A stretch of 64,000 nt of DNA, taken from contig NMRB01001292.1 of assembly GCA_002633025.1 (NCBI GenBank), positions 118,334 through 182,333 on the forward strand. Direction: 5' to 3'. Below the pieces are notes generated by a model. It saw only the letters and a list, made by a program, of their open reading frames with translations, made no database searches and was not told where the DNA came from. Below are positions 48,801 to 60,800 of the stretch, piece by piece. A program made the position numbers and the translations under genes. The stretch comes from Notospermus geniculatus (Eukaryota; Nemertea; Pilidiophora; Heteronemertea; Lineidae). How positions within the stretch are numbered: position 1 is the stretch's first letter; every line of letters starts with the position of its first letter.

Positions 48801-51800
48801 TAATAACGTTAACTGCTTTCATACATTATCTTTTACCTTGTTCAGGAGGAAACCCCCGTGACGTTGGAGGTTCCGAAATTACGCCGTTCAGATAGCATGA
48901 TACGACGACAACATGACATTATGAAAAAAATACCCACTGGTGCTGAGATGACGACTGTATTAGTTGGTGCTGTGGAGTTTCTGGACAAACCCGTCATGGC
49001 GTTTATACGTCTAGCCGAAGGACAGTATTTGGGAAACCTGACAGAGGTGCCGCTACCTGTTCGGTTTATGTTTGTTCTTCTCGGGCCTGAGCACAGTGGC
49101 TTGGACTATCACGAGATGGGTCGTTCAGTTTCTACGCTTATGTCCAATAAGGTATGTACAGAATTGATGAGTACTTCCTTCATTTCTAACGTGATCGTGA
49201 AGGTTCATTGCTGTCGTCAGCATTATGTGTGCCTCTTTCCTCAAATTTAATGTTCAGGGTCCATATTCATTAACATACAGAAGTCAAAGTGTGGCAGTTG
49301 TCTTTTGTGTTGAACAAAGGATAAGTGTCACACATAGGGAGCCACGGTGGTGTAGTGGTTCGGGCCTCCGACTAGCGGTCAGAGGATCCCGGGTTCGAAA
49401 CCCGCTGCTGGCGTGAGACTTTGGGCAAGTCTCTTTGCCTTACTGGCCTCTCTCCACCCAGGTGTATAAATGGGTACCGGTCGGAAACGCTCGGATTGTA
49501 GCGCTGAATGAGCAGCTCATCTGAGTTCTACTGAAAGGTTTCAGGATAGACTGGGGTTAAAGTGTGAAGTCGGATGACACCTCTACCGTTGTTGATATCA
49601 GACTATAAACCCAAACTTTAACTTTAACTTTAACATAGACTCACACTTAGGCCCGTATTCTAGAAGCGTCTAGAACTCTAAGGTCCACTTTAAGCTTTTG
49701 TGTTCTGCCCTGAAAACAATAGCTAAAGGTAAACCTCAGAGTTGAGGAAGCTTCTAGAATATCGCCCTTAGACTTGAGTAGTTTTATCAATATGGGCCAA
49801 GGATAAGTACATGTACATGTACATGTATCACACTTTGACATAAGTATATTTATAAATGTTGACCCAGGACTTCCAAAAGACTGACGATCTTCAACTCAAC
49901 ATCTGTAACACGATGTGAATTTTCTCTCCACAAATTTGGGTAAAACGGCCCTCAAAATCCCCCCCCCAAAAACCCAGCTCCATTCTAAAATTTGGACAGT
50001 CTCCCACAGGGAGGTAGGTATGGCCCTCTCACTGAAGTACTTGAAATGTGGTTGCCTTCATTGGGTCATATGAATAAAGGCTAGCAAATGCTTTTACTTC
50101 AGATTTGTACAGCATTGCCTGGTGCATTTGTATTGCAAAATTCAAGTAAAAGCATTTACTAGTCTTTAATCATATGACCATCCCTTGTGATATATTTTCC
50201 TCTGTCTGCCTCCAGATGTTCCATGACACTGCTTACAAAGCAGATCGACGCAACGATCTCCTGACAGCAATCAACGTATTTCTTGACGACTCCATTGTGC
50301 TGCCCCCTGGTGAGTGGGACAGGGACACGTTGCTTCCGATCACGCAGAAGAGCCAAGAAGTACGCCAGCGTCGGAAAAGGAAACAGAGGGAACTGGAGAA
50401 GAAGAAGGAAGCCGCAGATAAAGCAGAACAAGGTAAACAAACTACTCAAATCTTGGATATAATCAGTCAGGTTATCTTCCCAAACAAAAGGTTTAGGCCC
50501 GTATTTTAGAATGCTCTTCAACGTAAAGGAGTTTCTCAAGGCTATTGTTCTCCTGTTGAGAACAATAGCCTTGAGAAACTCCTTTACATTGAGGAGCATT
50601 CTAAAATAGCGGCCTTAGTTGATGCCTTTGTAGTCAAATAAAACGAGTGACTTAACCCTAGCGAACATTGCACTTGCGACTGGATACAACTTGTCGCCAC
50701 TGAACTACCTGGCCACTGAGAGGAACTAGCTGAAACTGGAGGCAACTGATCAGTCACCAGAAACGGTTGATGTTCGCATCCTTGCGACTCTCTGGAACTC
50801 AGGATTGCCAGTTGCGATGAGTTGCACACGTTCAACTTTATAATGACTAGTTGTATCCACTTCCGTTCAGTCGCGGCGATGTACGCTGGCTTGCGACTAA
50901 TCCGTGCCAGTTTTCTGAACGAAATCGAGTCTCAACGCACCAGATGTTACATGAGTTGCTGTCAGACCCATTCATAAGATGTAGATTTTCATGAAAAAAT
51001 TATGGCCTGTATTAGCGAAAACGACATTAATACTCCGCACATTTTTATTAATCCGAATAAAAGGAGTTTACGGTTGGTGCGATTCAGTTGGTTCGGCATG
51101 TAAGTAGCGTTTTGTCGACTGAGTTTGCAGGACTAGGCTCTATGTAGGCATTCTTTTAACATACCACTCCTCATAGCAACCAAGCTTTCCTGTACCGTAT
51201 TTCAGATACCGTGGTTGAGAATATATGGCAAAATTTTCAAGGTTTTGGGTCTTTCTTTTTTGTTATCACAAACATTTTCTTGAGATACGACTTTCCTTGG
51301 TTCTTATCTATACTTGCTTATTTCAAATTCTGATTTATTTTTTTAAGATTTATTTTCTTACTTGGCTGTTATCATAAAAAAATAATAAGAAATATAAGAA
51401 TGCCTATATCTGTTGTCAGCAGTGCGAGTTTCCTGATGAGTGCAGTCATGCTTTTAATGCTGCCATGCGAGTTGCAAAGCATGCCTTTAATAAAAAAGTG
51501 CACAGATGCAGGTCCCCATCACCCTTTGCCATATTTCCGTATTTGATTCCTATTTCGTCCCTTGACCACTTTGCCTGGTTCCCATTTTGTCACTGGTCGT
51601 TTCCCATATTTGGAAAGGTAAAATAGGGAAAGAATATGAAATAGAAATCGGGTTTCTAAGGTGAAAGACATTGCTTCCTACCAGAATCGAACCCACGGAC
51701 CCTCGCATAAGGCATCAATCGCCAGCAATAGGGAAAGCCAGTAAAATAGGGAAAGAGGGCAAAGTGGGAAAAGCGCAATATGGCAAATGGTAATTGGTGA

Positions 51801-54800
51801 AATTGGAAAGGTAAAATAGGGAAAGAGGGCAAAATGGGAAGAGGGAAAATGGGATAAGTACAGTATGGCAAATGGTAATTGGCAAAATGGGAAAATGGCA
51901 ATGTAGGAAACAGTGCAATATGGCAAATGGTAATTGGCAAATGGGAATATGGCAAAGTGGGAGAAGTGCAATATTGCAAATGGTAATTGGCAAACTGGGA
52001 AGAGTGCAGTATGGCAAATAGTATTGGCAAAGTACCGGTAGATGGAAGTGGCAAAAGTGCAATGTGACGTAGTATAATATGGTGGATGGGCAAATATTGT
52101 GAACAATTTTAGGAGAATTTGGAACAAGCCTGCTTATGCACAACTACAGAATATATATGATGCTTGTCTCTGGTCGATGTTTTTGAACCTTGAAGTGTGG
52201 TCATGTATGAAAATGGCTGTCATTGGCATATCAGTAGTGTGTTATGCATTGAGGCAGTGAAAAATATACTGAGCTGTGATGTACAAAATTGGTGTGTGAT
52301 ACTAGACTGAAGAATATGCTGTGCATGGACGTAGTCTGCAGTGGCTGCCATGCTGTAAAAAGGTCTGCCTACGATTTTGGAAGTAGTGTGTAAGCTTGTG
52401 GTGGTCCGGTTTGGTGTATAGATGTTCCTTTACAAGGCATGTCATTTACTTTTAGCGGGACTGAATTGATTTTGGTTCCCTGGGGCTCACAAAGTGATTC
52501 TTTGTCGTGCTGGCCATAGCTGCCCTCTGGGTATAGGATCCCAGATCTAGTACCGGTATCTCAGGTGCATTGAACAGGAAGCGTAATTGATTATGTAAAT
52601 GAATGCTGAGCCAAGAAGTACTTTTCCATTTAGTTAGCTTGCTTTATTTCAAGGGTCAGGGCCCATAATTATGCTTTATTTCAAGGTTTAGGGCCCATGC
52701 TTATTTCAAGGGTCAGGGCCCATATGCTTTATTTCAAGGGTCAGGGCCCATGTTCATAAAACTACTTAAGGTGTGACACTAATCCTTTATTTAACAAAAA
52801 AGTATTTACTTAAGTAGTTGACACCTAATACATTATCCTCTTTTCATTGTTCATTTACAAAAAGGTTTTATCAGCTTCTTTTCATTATTTACATTATTTT
52901 TTCGTTCACTTTTTGTTTTCCTTTTGTTTTGACTGTCGAAACTGTGACAATTGCCATGTCCCATGTCTTCAGACAGATGTTGATATCTTGTACTCGTGTA
53001 AAGTATGATTCACCCTAACTTCAACATGGGCAAAGTGCCAAGCTTGGAAATGTACAGAGGTCAGTGGTAAATAATCAAGTCGCAGTTACCTACTAATGAT
53101 GTTGGGGTAACTTGGTTTACTTTCCATGAGCCTGTAGCAAATCCAAGGTTTGCTCAGTCAACTGGTAAATACTGTGGCTTGTGGTTTAATCATTGTGTTC
53201 ACTTGTGGTGTCTGTTGCACAGACCTGGCACTTTGCCCATGTTGAAGTTAGGGTGAATCATACTTTAGGCCTACTACCAGTCATTTCCACGAAGTCGCAT
53301 ATATTTAAAAGCAGTTTCATGTCATACAAATGATTGTGGATAACAGTTTCCTTGCCTTTTATGAATTCAGTATGATTCAATAAACACGTCTGTCAGTCAG
53401 GAAACAGATTTCTTGTTCATGCAATAAAAATTTAAAAAATGTACATGTACTTGTTCTTTTGAAAATATCAAGGGCGGTATACAAAAAGGGTGTTTAAGAC
53501 TTAGACGTGTGTAACTTTGTCAAATGCATGGTGGAAATGTGTGCATTTAGTGAAGTTACACGCGTCTAAGTCTTAAACACCCTTTTTGAATACGGCCCCA
53601 AGTCTTTCCTCTATGTAGACAAAATGAGGTACATGTATGTAGTCTTTTACAAAATTTAAGCACACAATCATAATTCTTGTTTAGGAAATTATTCAGAATC
53701 TTTCACTCTACTTTTCTTTGTTTCAGCATCCCTCCTCCAAGCTGAGAAAGACGAAGTCGTAGAAATTGATCCTTTACGACGTACGAAGCGCATGTTCGGG
53801 GGTCTCATAACTGACGTCAAGCTCCGTTACCCGTTCTACCTCAGTGACATCAAAGATGGCTTGAATAGTCAATGCCTGGCTGCATTTATTTTTATATACT
53901 TTGCGTGTTTGGCTCCTGCCATCACCTTTGGCGGTCTTCTGGGTGAGCATTGGAATTTTTTTTGGTCCATGAAAGAGGAGCGTCTAGCTCGCACTGGGGC
54001 CCTAACATGCCTAAGGCCAAAAAAAAATATTGTCTGTTTCTTGTCCAGCAACTCAGCGAAAATTGATGCGGGCATGCGAATTTTTTTTTATTTTCAAATA
54101 ATTTTTTTTCCCGTTTTCTTCATGGATGGGGGAAATACCACCAGCAAACTATCTCTCTACATGTTTAAAGCACAGATTTCATGAAAAATAAAGATGATTT
54201 CAAGTGATGAAACATTTCTTTGCATTGTATAGCAGGCGCTGCGTAAGCAAAGTGGGAAAATTTGAAATTGGTGGAAAAAAATTTCGATGCAGAGGGTCTG
54301 GGAATGACGCGGGCGCGGACAAGAAACAAATACTTTATTTTTTTGGCCTAATGGGTCCCCGCAAAACAAAAGGAGGCGCTGACCATCAACCAGGTTAAAA
54401 CAACAGTGCATCTTGCGGTTGTTTGACGTCATCAGACGTCGTGCGTCATTGTGACGTTACGAAAATTACCATCATTTGAGAGAACTGTTTAAAGGAGCTC
54501 GACGTCCAAGTTGTAAACAAACTGGTTTGTTTACAAACAGTGGTCAGCAAACTAGTTTTATTCCTTCGTGAAGGTGGCAGCACCAGTAGCGCCCCGTGAT
54601 CGTTAGACTGGTGCCCGGTCCAATGCAACTCACTCAACCACTCACTGGTTCTCTATCCACGCTGTGCTGCCACCTATTATCGGTGATATGTACTGAAGTG
54701 AATATGTAGTCTCGCGCAGCCAACCATTTCGTTCCGCAGGTACTGCGACACAAACGTTGGATCCTCAGATTCGGCTGGGTGACCGAGACTAGTGAATATC

Positions 54801-57800
54801 GTGTTTACAACTTGGACGTCCAGCTCCTTTAAGTACTCGGACAAATTTGACTGTTTGAGAAAGCTGAAGTGAAGTGAAGTGGCAAAAATGCCTACTAAAA
54901 TGTGTACAGTATATTAATTTACTTAGTAAACTTTCTTTCCCCTTCAGGTGAGAAGACCAATGGATGGATGGGTGTTGGCGAGATGTTTGTGGGTGTTTGT
55001 GCGTGTGGCCTCATATTCACGTTTCTGTCTGGACAACCGCTTCTTATTATTGGCCATACTGGACCTCTGTTAGTGTTTGAGGAGGCCATGTATGCGGTAG
55101 GTATTCTAGTGACGGTTTGAATGAAAGATCAAACCGTATGATGAACATTTCTAGGTACTGTTCTTAGGCAATGCAGCGGTATGTTCAGGTGCCTCTAAAG
55201 GCCTGTCTACAGCATCAACATTTCAAAAACATGTCTAAAAATATTGAATTGCAGCAAATCTGCAACACCCTTTGTTTGAGGTTGTTGCACATTGTGGACC
55301 ATCTGGTTTTCACCAGTCTATCTGTCCTGACGGTCATCTAGCCTGGTTCGAATCCACCATATTTCCCGCTTCTGAGGTGGTGACAGCCTCAGCCAATCAT
55401 CGGGGCGCGAAGGAAAATCGACGCGCCAATCAAAATCCGTGTTACAAATTCGAGCGTAAAGAGCAAAGAAAGTGTCCAACGGTGATTTGTTTCGCAAGTT
55501 CTGATTGCTCGGAGGAGGGGTCAAGTAGGGGTTAGGTTCATTAATAATTTATGCATTAACGGAAAAGATGACACGATTCGGACAAGGCTAATGACGGAGT
55601 TCATACGGAGTCGATAGCCTTGTTTGGACAAGATGATTGTGGACAGGACTTCCAACAGTTCAAAACACGTTTTGAAAATGTTTTACAAAACTATGGGCAG
55701 TCGTCTGTGTCGTTGGTCTCGGCGCAAGGAAACCAACAAGGAAACGCTTTCCCTCAGTGCTGGCGGTGTTGCCTTATGTGGAGACGTGGCATCTTGACTA
55801 ATCAAGGCCTTCGGTCACTCCGCCCTTCGAACTATGCTCCCTTCACCCTTGACGACCACCGTTTGTCATCCTGCTCGCAGACAGGTCGTTCCATGGACCG
55901 CACACTCCCCCACCACTGTCAATGATAAATGCGTGTAATCCAATGTTTTGTGAATAAAACATGCATTAACGTATTACATGTAGATTATTCTTTATTTTGA
56001 GATTTTCATCAATCCAAACCTCACAATTTTCCTATCTTCGTCATAAACCGCGCTTCCAGTAATGTTTGGCTGCCACGCTCATGGGCGGCAAATGCGAGCG
56101 ATAAATGCTACGGTGGTCGGCAAGGGTGGATGGAGCGATAGTAGGAGTGACAGGAAGCCTTGGTTGGGCAAGATGAGACGTGGGTTCGAATCCAGGTACT
56201 GTGAAGTGACCAGCACAGCAAACCTATGATTTCCATCCATGGGGCAGTTTACTTGGCCCAAAAATCACAGGAATTTGCCAAAAATTCGCCTTCTGATCGT
56301 GGCGATTTTTCAGGGATTTATGGTGAATTTCTGGCAATTTTTGTGTGATTAATTTGCTCAGCTCCCTAACCATTCATACATATCATCTCTTTCAGATTTG
56401 TATGAGCAACAACCTGAGCTACATGCCAATGCGTGCCTGGATTGGTATTTGGATGACGATCATTACCATCGTAGTTGTTATGTTAGAGGGCAGTTTTCTT
56501 GTTCGCTTTGTGACCAGTTTTACAGAGGAGGTGTTTGCAACCCTCATTTCTCTGATCTTTATATACGAAGTATTTAGAAAGCTATTTGTGGTGAGTATAC
56601 TGTACAGATCACAAGTGACATAGCAACAGCCTTGCATAAGTTACACGTACAGTACAGGTCACAATTGACATCCATACGGCTTCCCGTAAGTTACTCGTAA
56701 GTTACGCGTAACTCACGGCTTTGGTTTCGCGTAAGTCGCCAAAATCGCGTAACTCGCCTCGTAAATCACTGCGTAGCTAGCGAAATTCGCGTAACTCACC
56801 GCGAAACTCACCTCGTAAGTTACGTGTATCATAGCTCATGAGTTATTGCGTAAATTACGCGTAACTTACGTGAATTTAGGGATGTCAATTGTGACCTGTA
56901 CTGTAACTTGCACTGTTATTACGTGTAAGTTATGCGTAGGTTATGTCTTGAATCTTGTGACGTTCTGGGACCACTTTCAGGCGGCCTCTAACGGCATTAA
57001 AGTCTCCCATTGGCTACAACTGGCTAAAGTATGATTTACCCTAACTTCAACATGGGCAAAGTGCCAAACTTGGAAATGTGCACAAGTCAGTGGTAAATAA
57101 TCCATGTCACAGTTACCTAATGATGTTAGGGTCACTTGAACAGCCTGTAGAGAACACTCCAAGGTTGTGCTCAGTCAACTGGTAAATATTGTGGTTTGTG
57201 GTTTAATCATTGTGTTCACTTTATGGTGTCTGTTGCATAGGCCTCGCACTTTGCCAGGGTGAATCGTACTTTACAAAATGCGTAAGCTTAAAGCCCCTGT
57301 AACATATCCACTCCAGGGCCCATACAGCGAGTAAAAACAGACAGATTGCCCCTTATTCCCGGGGAATGAAAACCGTAGAAATGAAAATGAACATGAAAAT
57401 GAAAATGAAAATNNNNNNNNNNNNNNNNNNNNNNNNNNNNNNNNNNNNNNNNNNNNNNNNNNNNNNNNNNNNNNNNNNNNNNNNNNNNNNNNNNNNNNNN
57501 NNNNNNNNNNNNNNNNNNNNNNNNNNNNNNNNNNNNNNNNNNNNNNNNNNNNNNNNNNNNNNNNNNNNNNNNNNNNNNNNNNNNNNNNNNNNNNNNNNNN
57601 NNNNNNNNNNNNNNNNNNNNNNNNNNNNNNNNNNNNNNNNNNNNNNNNNNNNNNNNNNNNNNNNNNNNNNNNNNNNNNNNNNNNNNNNNNNNNNNNNNNN
57701 NNNNNNNNNNNNNNNNNNNNNNNNNNNNNNNNNNNNNNNNNNNNNNNNTCCTGGTGTGATCCTAGATGTGTCCGCGCTGTCCTGCTACGATCAGCAGCAT

Positions 57801-60800
57801 TTCGCGCCCTTCACGATTGCTTCCTGGGACACTCCCAGGTATGTCTGCAGAGATTCGTAGTAATGTCCCAGGAAACGATGATTCGCACACTTTTTTTCGC
57901 GACTGACGCGGAAAGGATGCCGAAATGGCATAATTTGCTTCCGCAACCCTTCCTATTCTTGTCGGCGCTCTAGTGGACGCCACCCATAACGGCCAGTTGC
58001 CACTGAAACAATTTGCCAATTTTCTGTTTGGTTTTATAAAGATTTTCTCAGATAATTTTTTTGTTTATATTTTTTGAGGAAAGAATGGTTAATATATCTA
58101 TTTCCCATGTTGGGAAATAAGGATAAGACATGCCAGTATAAACGAAGCTTGTCAAGAGCTTTGACAGATCTGGCATGTATGTAGCCTTATCACGTCTGCT
58201 TAGCAAGCAGCAGGTCCCGGGTTCGAATCCAGCCAGGGCCATATGGGATTTCATTCCCGGCTCTTCATGTCCGTCGCATAGGACAGTCAGCCGTGGTGCC
58301 TTGTACCTTGTTGCTTTGCAAGGGCAAGTAAAAAACCCCATCCAAGTGAGGAACATGAGTAGCTTGAGATGGCCTCTTCCGTACTAACAAATGACTGACC
58401 AGGACCAATAATGCTACGGCTTCGGCCCTGATGGAAAAATCAAATACAAAGGGCCGTATTCAAAAAAGTGTGTTTAGACTTACATGTAGACACGTGTAAC
58501 TTCGTCAAATGCATGGTGGAAGTGTGTGTATTTAGTGAAGTTACACGCATCTAAGTCTTAATCGCGCGATGATCACCCTTTTTGAATACGGTCCAAATGT
58601 TTGGTGACTTGCATGATGGTTTACAATTCACGTATCTTTTGTTTTCATTTCAGAAACTGAGTGTTCCACCCGGCATCCAGCCAACGTCTGCTGAGCGGAA
58701 AAGTTGGTTCATTAATCCAATTAGTCCGATTGAAATCTGGCAAATTTTTGCTGCTATTATTCCTGCCTTCCTGGTGTTTATACTGGTCTACATGGAGACC
58801 TCTATCACCGGGTAAGCTCATCAGAATTTCTCTGCTGTCAGAGGGGTACAGTGGAGACAATGCACCTGTCACCACTGGCATCCCAGGTTCGACCCCCAGT
58901 CATACCTGTTCTTCTAGTGATAGAGAGGGTGACCAGGGGTTCAGATAACGTGCCTATTGCGTAAAATCGCAATCTTGTTGGAAATCTTAGTGAAAAACGC
59001 AAGTGAAATCTTGCACAAGACGTAACATACGCATGTCAAAAAAGCTGCAGATGCGGCCCGTAGGCAGTTTCACAGTCAGCATGCAAAATGCGATGAGATA
59101 GCCACCATCATGCCATGGCCGCCATTTACAATGCAGGCATGAAGTCAGAATCTTTCCAGGTCTCATTACACAGTTTTGGTGAGGTCTCGCTACACAGTTA
59201 TGGTGTTTCCTGCTCTGGTAGCGTAGGGTATGTGTAAAATACACCACTTCACAGGGCTCAGGAGAGTAGTGTACGCACTCAGTAAATACAAGGGGCCGTA
59301 TTCAAAAAGGTTTTAAGACTTAGACGCGAGTAACTTCGTCAAATGCATGGTGGAAGTGTGTGCATTTAGTGAAGTTACACGTGTCTAAGTCTTACACGAT
59401 GATCACCCTTTTTGAATACGGCCCAAGATGAGTAAAGTACTCTTAGCATTAAAAAAATTATCTGAACCCCTGATCATAATTCACTGTTGAAGAGATGTAC
59501 ATGTAATTCCTTAATATTCATCTTTGCAGGGTTATTGTGAACAAAAAAGAGCGAAAATTAAAAAAGGGTTCCGGATTCCACTTGGATTTGTTCATCATTG
59601 GCTGCATGAATGGATTCTGTGGGTTGTTCGGCCTGCCGTTCATGACGGCTGCTACGGTGCGGTCGGTGACGCACGTGTCTGCGCTGACCGTGTTCAGTAA
59701 AACGCACGCCCCTGGTGAAAAACCTAAACTGCTGGAGGTGAAAGAGCAAAGATTGACTAACTTCCTTGTTCATGTTTTGATTGGTAAGAGTTGTATTTAC
59801 ATGTATGTGTTCTTTTTTAATAGAAAAAGCATTGAAGCATGAAGAGAAGTATTTCCTATAACTCTTTTTACACGGAGTGGGTTCGATCTGGTTCGAGGCC
59901 AGTGTACTTGCTCTTTGTATCATGAAAATGCCATGCAACCTGTACTATCCTTCCCTTTTCCTTAAACCTGAATGAGAAAAGTGCCCGTGCCCCTTTTCCC
60001 CAAATTGTCCTCTGGTGAATATCTTATAAGGAAAGGAAAACTGGCCCTGTTTCCAAAGTGATCGAAAATCCAAAGATAAATGTCATAGAATCAATTGAGA
60101 AATATTCCTGCACCTGTTTTTCACTCGGTGGGGGGGGGAAGAACCTTAAATGGTGATCTTAAGCCTGCCGCACACGAGAGAAATTAGCTGAGCAAAGTGC
60201 CATTCGAGGATATTCAGTCAGTTTCCTCTCATTTGCGGTGAAGGATTTTGGATTAAAATGGAGAGTACACTTCCACGGCGACGTGCCATGGAATGCCGTC
60301 TTGTGATTTTTCCGCATGCTCTCTAGCAAAATGACGCGAGTCAAATGACACAGTCCCTGCCGCACACGGTGATGTTTTTTCCTCGCGAGGAAAAAATATC
60401 AAACATGTTGAATGTTTTGCTCAAGGACAGTTGAGGCAAAAAACTCACAAGAAATCTGCCGCACACGAGAGGAGATTGACTGAGTAAAAATCCTCGAATG
60501 ATATTTTGCTCAGCTAATTTCTCTCGTGTGTGGCAGGCTTAATTCACCATGCTTTGGTGAATTAATGCCTTGGTTAAGAGTGTTTTGTGTTTCATCAGCT
60601 CCCTCTATGGCACCATAATGCCTGTTGAAAGGACAGGGAACCAGTTGACGCCCTACGGAGGGAACCAGTCTACTCCTGATACTGCATGTCCTACAGAGCC
60701 TTTTGGAATAAAACCTGAAAATTTCATGGCCTGGCCTAACTTGATCATCTTGTTGCAGGTATATCGGTGCTAATGGGTCCTGTACTGAGGGCGATTCCTA

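Larger units (their letters stand above)
49256..49797. mobile_element. CATATTCAT..AAGTCAAAGTGT foldback carrying two nested insertions
   Basis: The left arm (GGTCCATATTCATTAACATA to AAGTGTCACAC) and right arm (CACACTTAG..TTAGACTTGAGTAG, TTTTATCAATATGGGCC) belong to the same element as 44018-44423. They are separated by a SINE (49337-49634) and a second foldback (49650-49767). Confidence 0.75.

Noticed and set aside
49341-49415. tRNA gene
   Set aside because: Box A and box B are present, but the sequence continues into a shared SINE body with a microsatellite tail; the same unit occurs at 4554-4823 and 22998-23259.
51656-52143. Three overlapping 142-149-codon frames on the minus strand
   Set aside because: All three phases are open because the region is a degenerate GGGAAA/GGCAAATGG satellite; the translations are repeats of themselves with no domain.
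55272-55925. Frames of 87-101 codons in intron 15
   Set aside because: No domain, no splice logic with the surrounding gene and no repeat family to support coding.
57366-57860. 164-codon frame across the N gap
   Set aside because: Mostly unknown bases between a simple repeat and non-coding sequence.
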